Shown here in pieces: positions 5,922-7,317 of a DNA stretch of 7,317 nt (the stretch's first letter is position 1; each line of letters starts with the position of its first letter). This stretch comes from Dehalococcoidia bacterium UBA1151 (GTDB lineage Bacteria; Chloroflexota; Dehalococcoidia; Lucifugimonadales; Lucifugimonadaceae). The position numbers and the translations under genes were made by a program. Under the pieces are notes generated by a model. The model had not been told where the DNA came from, searched no databases, and was given only the letters and a program-made list of their open reading frames with translations. Location: contig DBZV01000085.1 of the NCBI GenBank assembly GCA_002311865.1, positions 9,674 through 16,990 on the forward strand, given 5' to 3'.

Positions 5922-6815
5922 ATGCCGATCCCAACCGAAGATACCATTGTCGTAGCGCCAACCCCAAACCCCATGCGCGCTGATGACACCATCGACCATG
6001 ACAAGCTGGCGGCGAATGTCGAGAAGTGGCTGGACACTGAGCTATCGGGATTCGTTGTCATCACACACGGCGGTGAGGAGCTGCAGTTTGGCGAGCCAGA
6101 CAAGCTGGAAACCGTCAAGACCGTGGCGCAGGCTCACAAAGGTGAGCGATTCGTCATCGCAGGTATCGACTCGCCATCCGCCACCGAGGTGATCCGACTG
6201 GCGAACCTCTACGCCGAGGCTGGTGCAGACATGATCCGCGTCCGCATCCCCGGTGCCGCGACAGGAGGGCGAGCAAAAAGCGGCAACGTGGAGTACTTCG
6301 AGCAGGTCACAGAGGGTAGCCCTGTGCCCGTCGTCGTAATCCACCAGCCACGAGCCAGCCTGAACCCGGACACCAACCCGCAGGAACTCGCCGAAATCAC
6401 CGCAATGGACAACGTCTTCTCGTACATCCTCTCGCTCAACTACCGCTGGGAGTGCGGCATCCCGCCGTATATCCACGAGAGCACACAGCTCTGGACCTGC
6501 AATGGCAGCATCAACCTCCCCGGTCAGATGATCGGCGCAGTAGGCGCCTGCATGTTCTTCGCCAACTGGGCGCCCGGCCTGGTCAAGAAGATCATCGACC
6601 TCGGAAAAGCTGGCGAATACGCAGAAGCCAACAAACTCCAGCAATCAATGCTCCACGCCGACTTCCTTGGCATGTCTCTCGGCACCGCAGCCCTAAAATC
6701 CGGCCTCAACATGCTCGGCTACGACACCACAATCCCTCGCAAACCATCCCTCCCGCTAACCCCCGATCAAGAAGCAGAGCTGCGAGAAGCGTTCAAGGAA
6801 TGCGGTCTACTCTAA
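5922..6815 (+). CDS. Dihydrodipicolinate synthase/N-acetylneuraminate lyase-family protein lacking the catalytic Lys and Tyr
   Basis: A 297-aa TIM-barrel protein of the DapA/NanA family, of normal length. The family pattern can be followed: VVAPTPNPMRADDTIDHDKL (N-terminal strand and helix), FVVITHGGEELQF (44-56, in place of the GTTGE region), FVIAGIDSPSATEVI, YAEAGADMIRVRIP, VPVVVIHQP (135-143), NVFSYILSLN (164-173), INLPGQMIGAVGACMFFANWAPGL and the C-terminal helices. The usual catalytic Tyr (VVLYNVP) is Ile140, the usual Schiff-base Lys (IVGIK) falls at about Ile169, and no lysine is nearby. It therefore cannot do the standard class I aldolase chemistry and should not be named dapA. The start is the ATG at 5922 because family similarity begins just after it; upstream in-frame codons run through the hairpin repeats. 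The SD is weak (AGGA, ten bases before). It is the only plus-strand gene, and its stop overlaps that of rpiB. Substrate unknown. Confidence 0.88.
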   Translation: MPIPTEDTIVVAPTPNPMRADDTIDHDKLAANVEKWLDTELSGFVVITHGGEELQFGEPDKLETVKTVAQAHKGERFVIAGIDSPSATEVIRLANLYAEAGADMIRVRIPGAATGGRAKSGNVEYFEQVTEGSPVPVVVIHQPRASLNPDTNPQELAEITAMDNVFSYILSLNYRWECGIPPYIHESTQLWTCNGSINLPGQMIGAVGACMFFANWAPGLVKKIIDLGKAGEYAEANKLQQSMLHADFLGMSLGTAALKSGLNMLGYDTTIPRKPSLPLTPDQEAELREAFKECGLL

Positions 6816-7282
6816 ATCTCCCCCAGCAGCTCCTTCGCGCCCGCGATCTCCATATCGTGCAGCTTGGCCACCCGGCGCCGGAAGTCCGGGTCCGTGCTGA
6901 ACTCGGCTGCGAGGAAGGCCGTCACAATCTCCTGCGCCACGTTGATGCCGATGATCTGCGCGCCGATAGCCAGCAGGTTCACGTCATCGTGCTCCACGCA
7001 CTGGTGGGCGGAGTAGATGTCGTGGGCGACCGCGGCTCGGATACCCGGGATCTTGTTGCCGGCAATCGCCGCGCCAACTCCCGTGCCGCAGATGAGAATG
7101 CCGCGCTCAGCCCGACCCTGTCGGACCTCATCGCACACCGTGCGAGAGATGTCAGGAAAGTCCACCGGCTCGCCTGTTAGTGTGCCGAAGTCTGTAACCT
7201 CATGACCCTGGGAAGCCAGAAAGTCGAAAATAGGGCCCTTCATCGGAAATCCGGCGTGATCGCCACCAATCGCGATCTTCAT
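6812..7282 (-). CDS. rpiB: Ribose-5-phosphate isomerase B (RpiB/LacAB family)
   Basis: A 156-aa cytosolic sugar-phosphate isomerase that interconverts ribose-5-phosphate and ribulose-5-phosphate in the non-oxidative pentose phosphate pathway. The family signature is complete: IGGDHAG (5-11), DFGT (31-34), YxDF-like VDFPD (40-44), ILICGTGVG (62-70) with the catalytic Cys65 and Thr67, AGNKIPGIRAA (74-84), and SAHQCVEHDDVN with His98. Having Cys65 places it in the cysteine-type group like E. coli RpiB, not the glutamate type of Mycobacterium. Some relatives act on other sugars (allose-6-phosphate, galactose-6-phosphate, erythrulose phosphate), so exact substrate is less sure than family. The ATG start has a good SD (AGAGAGG) six bases upstream. 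Its TAG overlaps the TAA of the convergent DHDPS-family gene. Confidence 0.95.
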   Translation of the reverse strand: MKIAIGGDHAGFPMKGPIFDFLASQGHEVTDFGTLTGEPVDFPDISRTVCDEVRQGRAERGILICGTGVGAAIAGNKIPGIRAAVAHDIYSAHQCVEHDDVNLLAIGAQIIGINVAQEIVTAFLAAEFSTDPDFRRRVAKLHDMEIAGAKELLGEI

Positions 7283-7288
7283 GCAGAA

Positions 7289-7295
7289 CCTCTCT
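7289..7295 (-). promoter_or_regulatory. Ribosome binding site of rpiB
   Basis: AGAGAGG on the minus strand lies six bases before the ATG at 7282 and confirms that start. Confidence 0.55.
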
Positions 7296-7305
7296 TTGAT
7301 AAGGC

Positions 7306-7317
7306 GGGGGGGGGGGG
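7306..7317 (+). other. Terminal run of 12 G
   Basis: The window ends in an uninterrupted G12 run. Because it sits exactly at the edge, it may be a poly-G read artefact or contig end instead of genomic sequence. If real, it would be a C-tract just upstream of the rpiB leader. Confidence 0.6.

Overview
This is a bacterial window of moderately high GC. Eight genes or gene pieces lie on the minus strand and one on the plus strand. Protein families alone do not fix the organism. The RNase D reads like an alphaproteobacterial one. The lipoprotein, the RraA-like and DHDPS-like enzymes, and the GC-rich hairpin repeats would also suit an uncultured marine-type bacterium such as a SAR202-like Chloroflexota. 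I treat the lineage as open. The G12 run at the right edge suggests the end of a metagenomic contig.

Layout in minus-strand reading order. rpiB (sugar-phosphate isomerase) lies at the right edge and converges on a plus-strand DHDPS/NAL-family gene; their stop codons overlap. A gap of about 310 bases at 5611-5921 holds a cluster of REP-like hairpins. Next comes a short phage block: a 75-aa zinc-ribbon protein, a terminase large subunit translationally coupled to it, and an HK97-type portal. Then come ribonuclease D, an RraA/aldolase-fold protein 32 bases after it, a gap of about 290 bases with a candidate promoter, and a lipoprotein gene at the left edge.

The clearest unusual point is in the terminase. 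An in-frame TAA at 4172-4174 cuts it, yet the same frame continues for 52 codons of recognisable terminase C-terminus, including the last acidic residues of the nuclease site. It ends at a TAG 19 bases before the portal start. The phage block also has no small terminase, protease or capsid gene in the window, so it looks like a decaying prophage or GTA-like remnant between housekeeping genes. The left-edge lipoprotein also appears broken, by a one-base shift at about 255-262. The DHDPS-family protein lacks the Schiff-base lysine and catalytic tyrosine of the aldolase family. I see no convincing new multi-gene system. The leads worth following are the broken terminase, the catalytically altered DHDPS homologue and the hairpin cluster.
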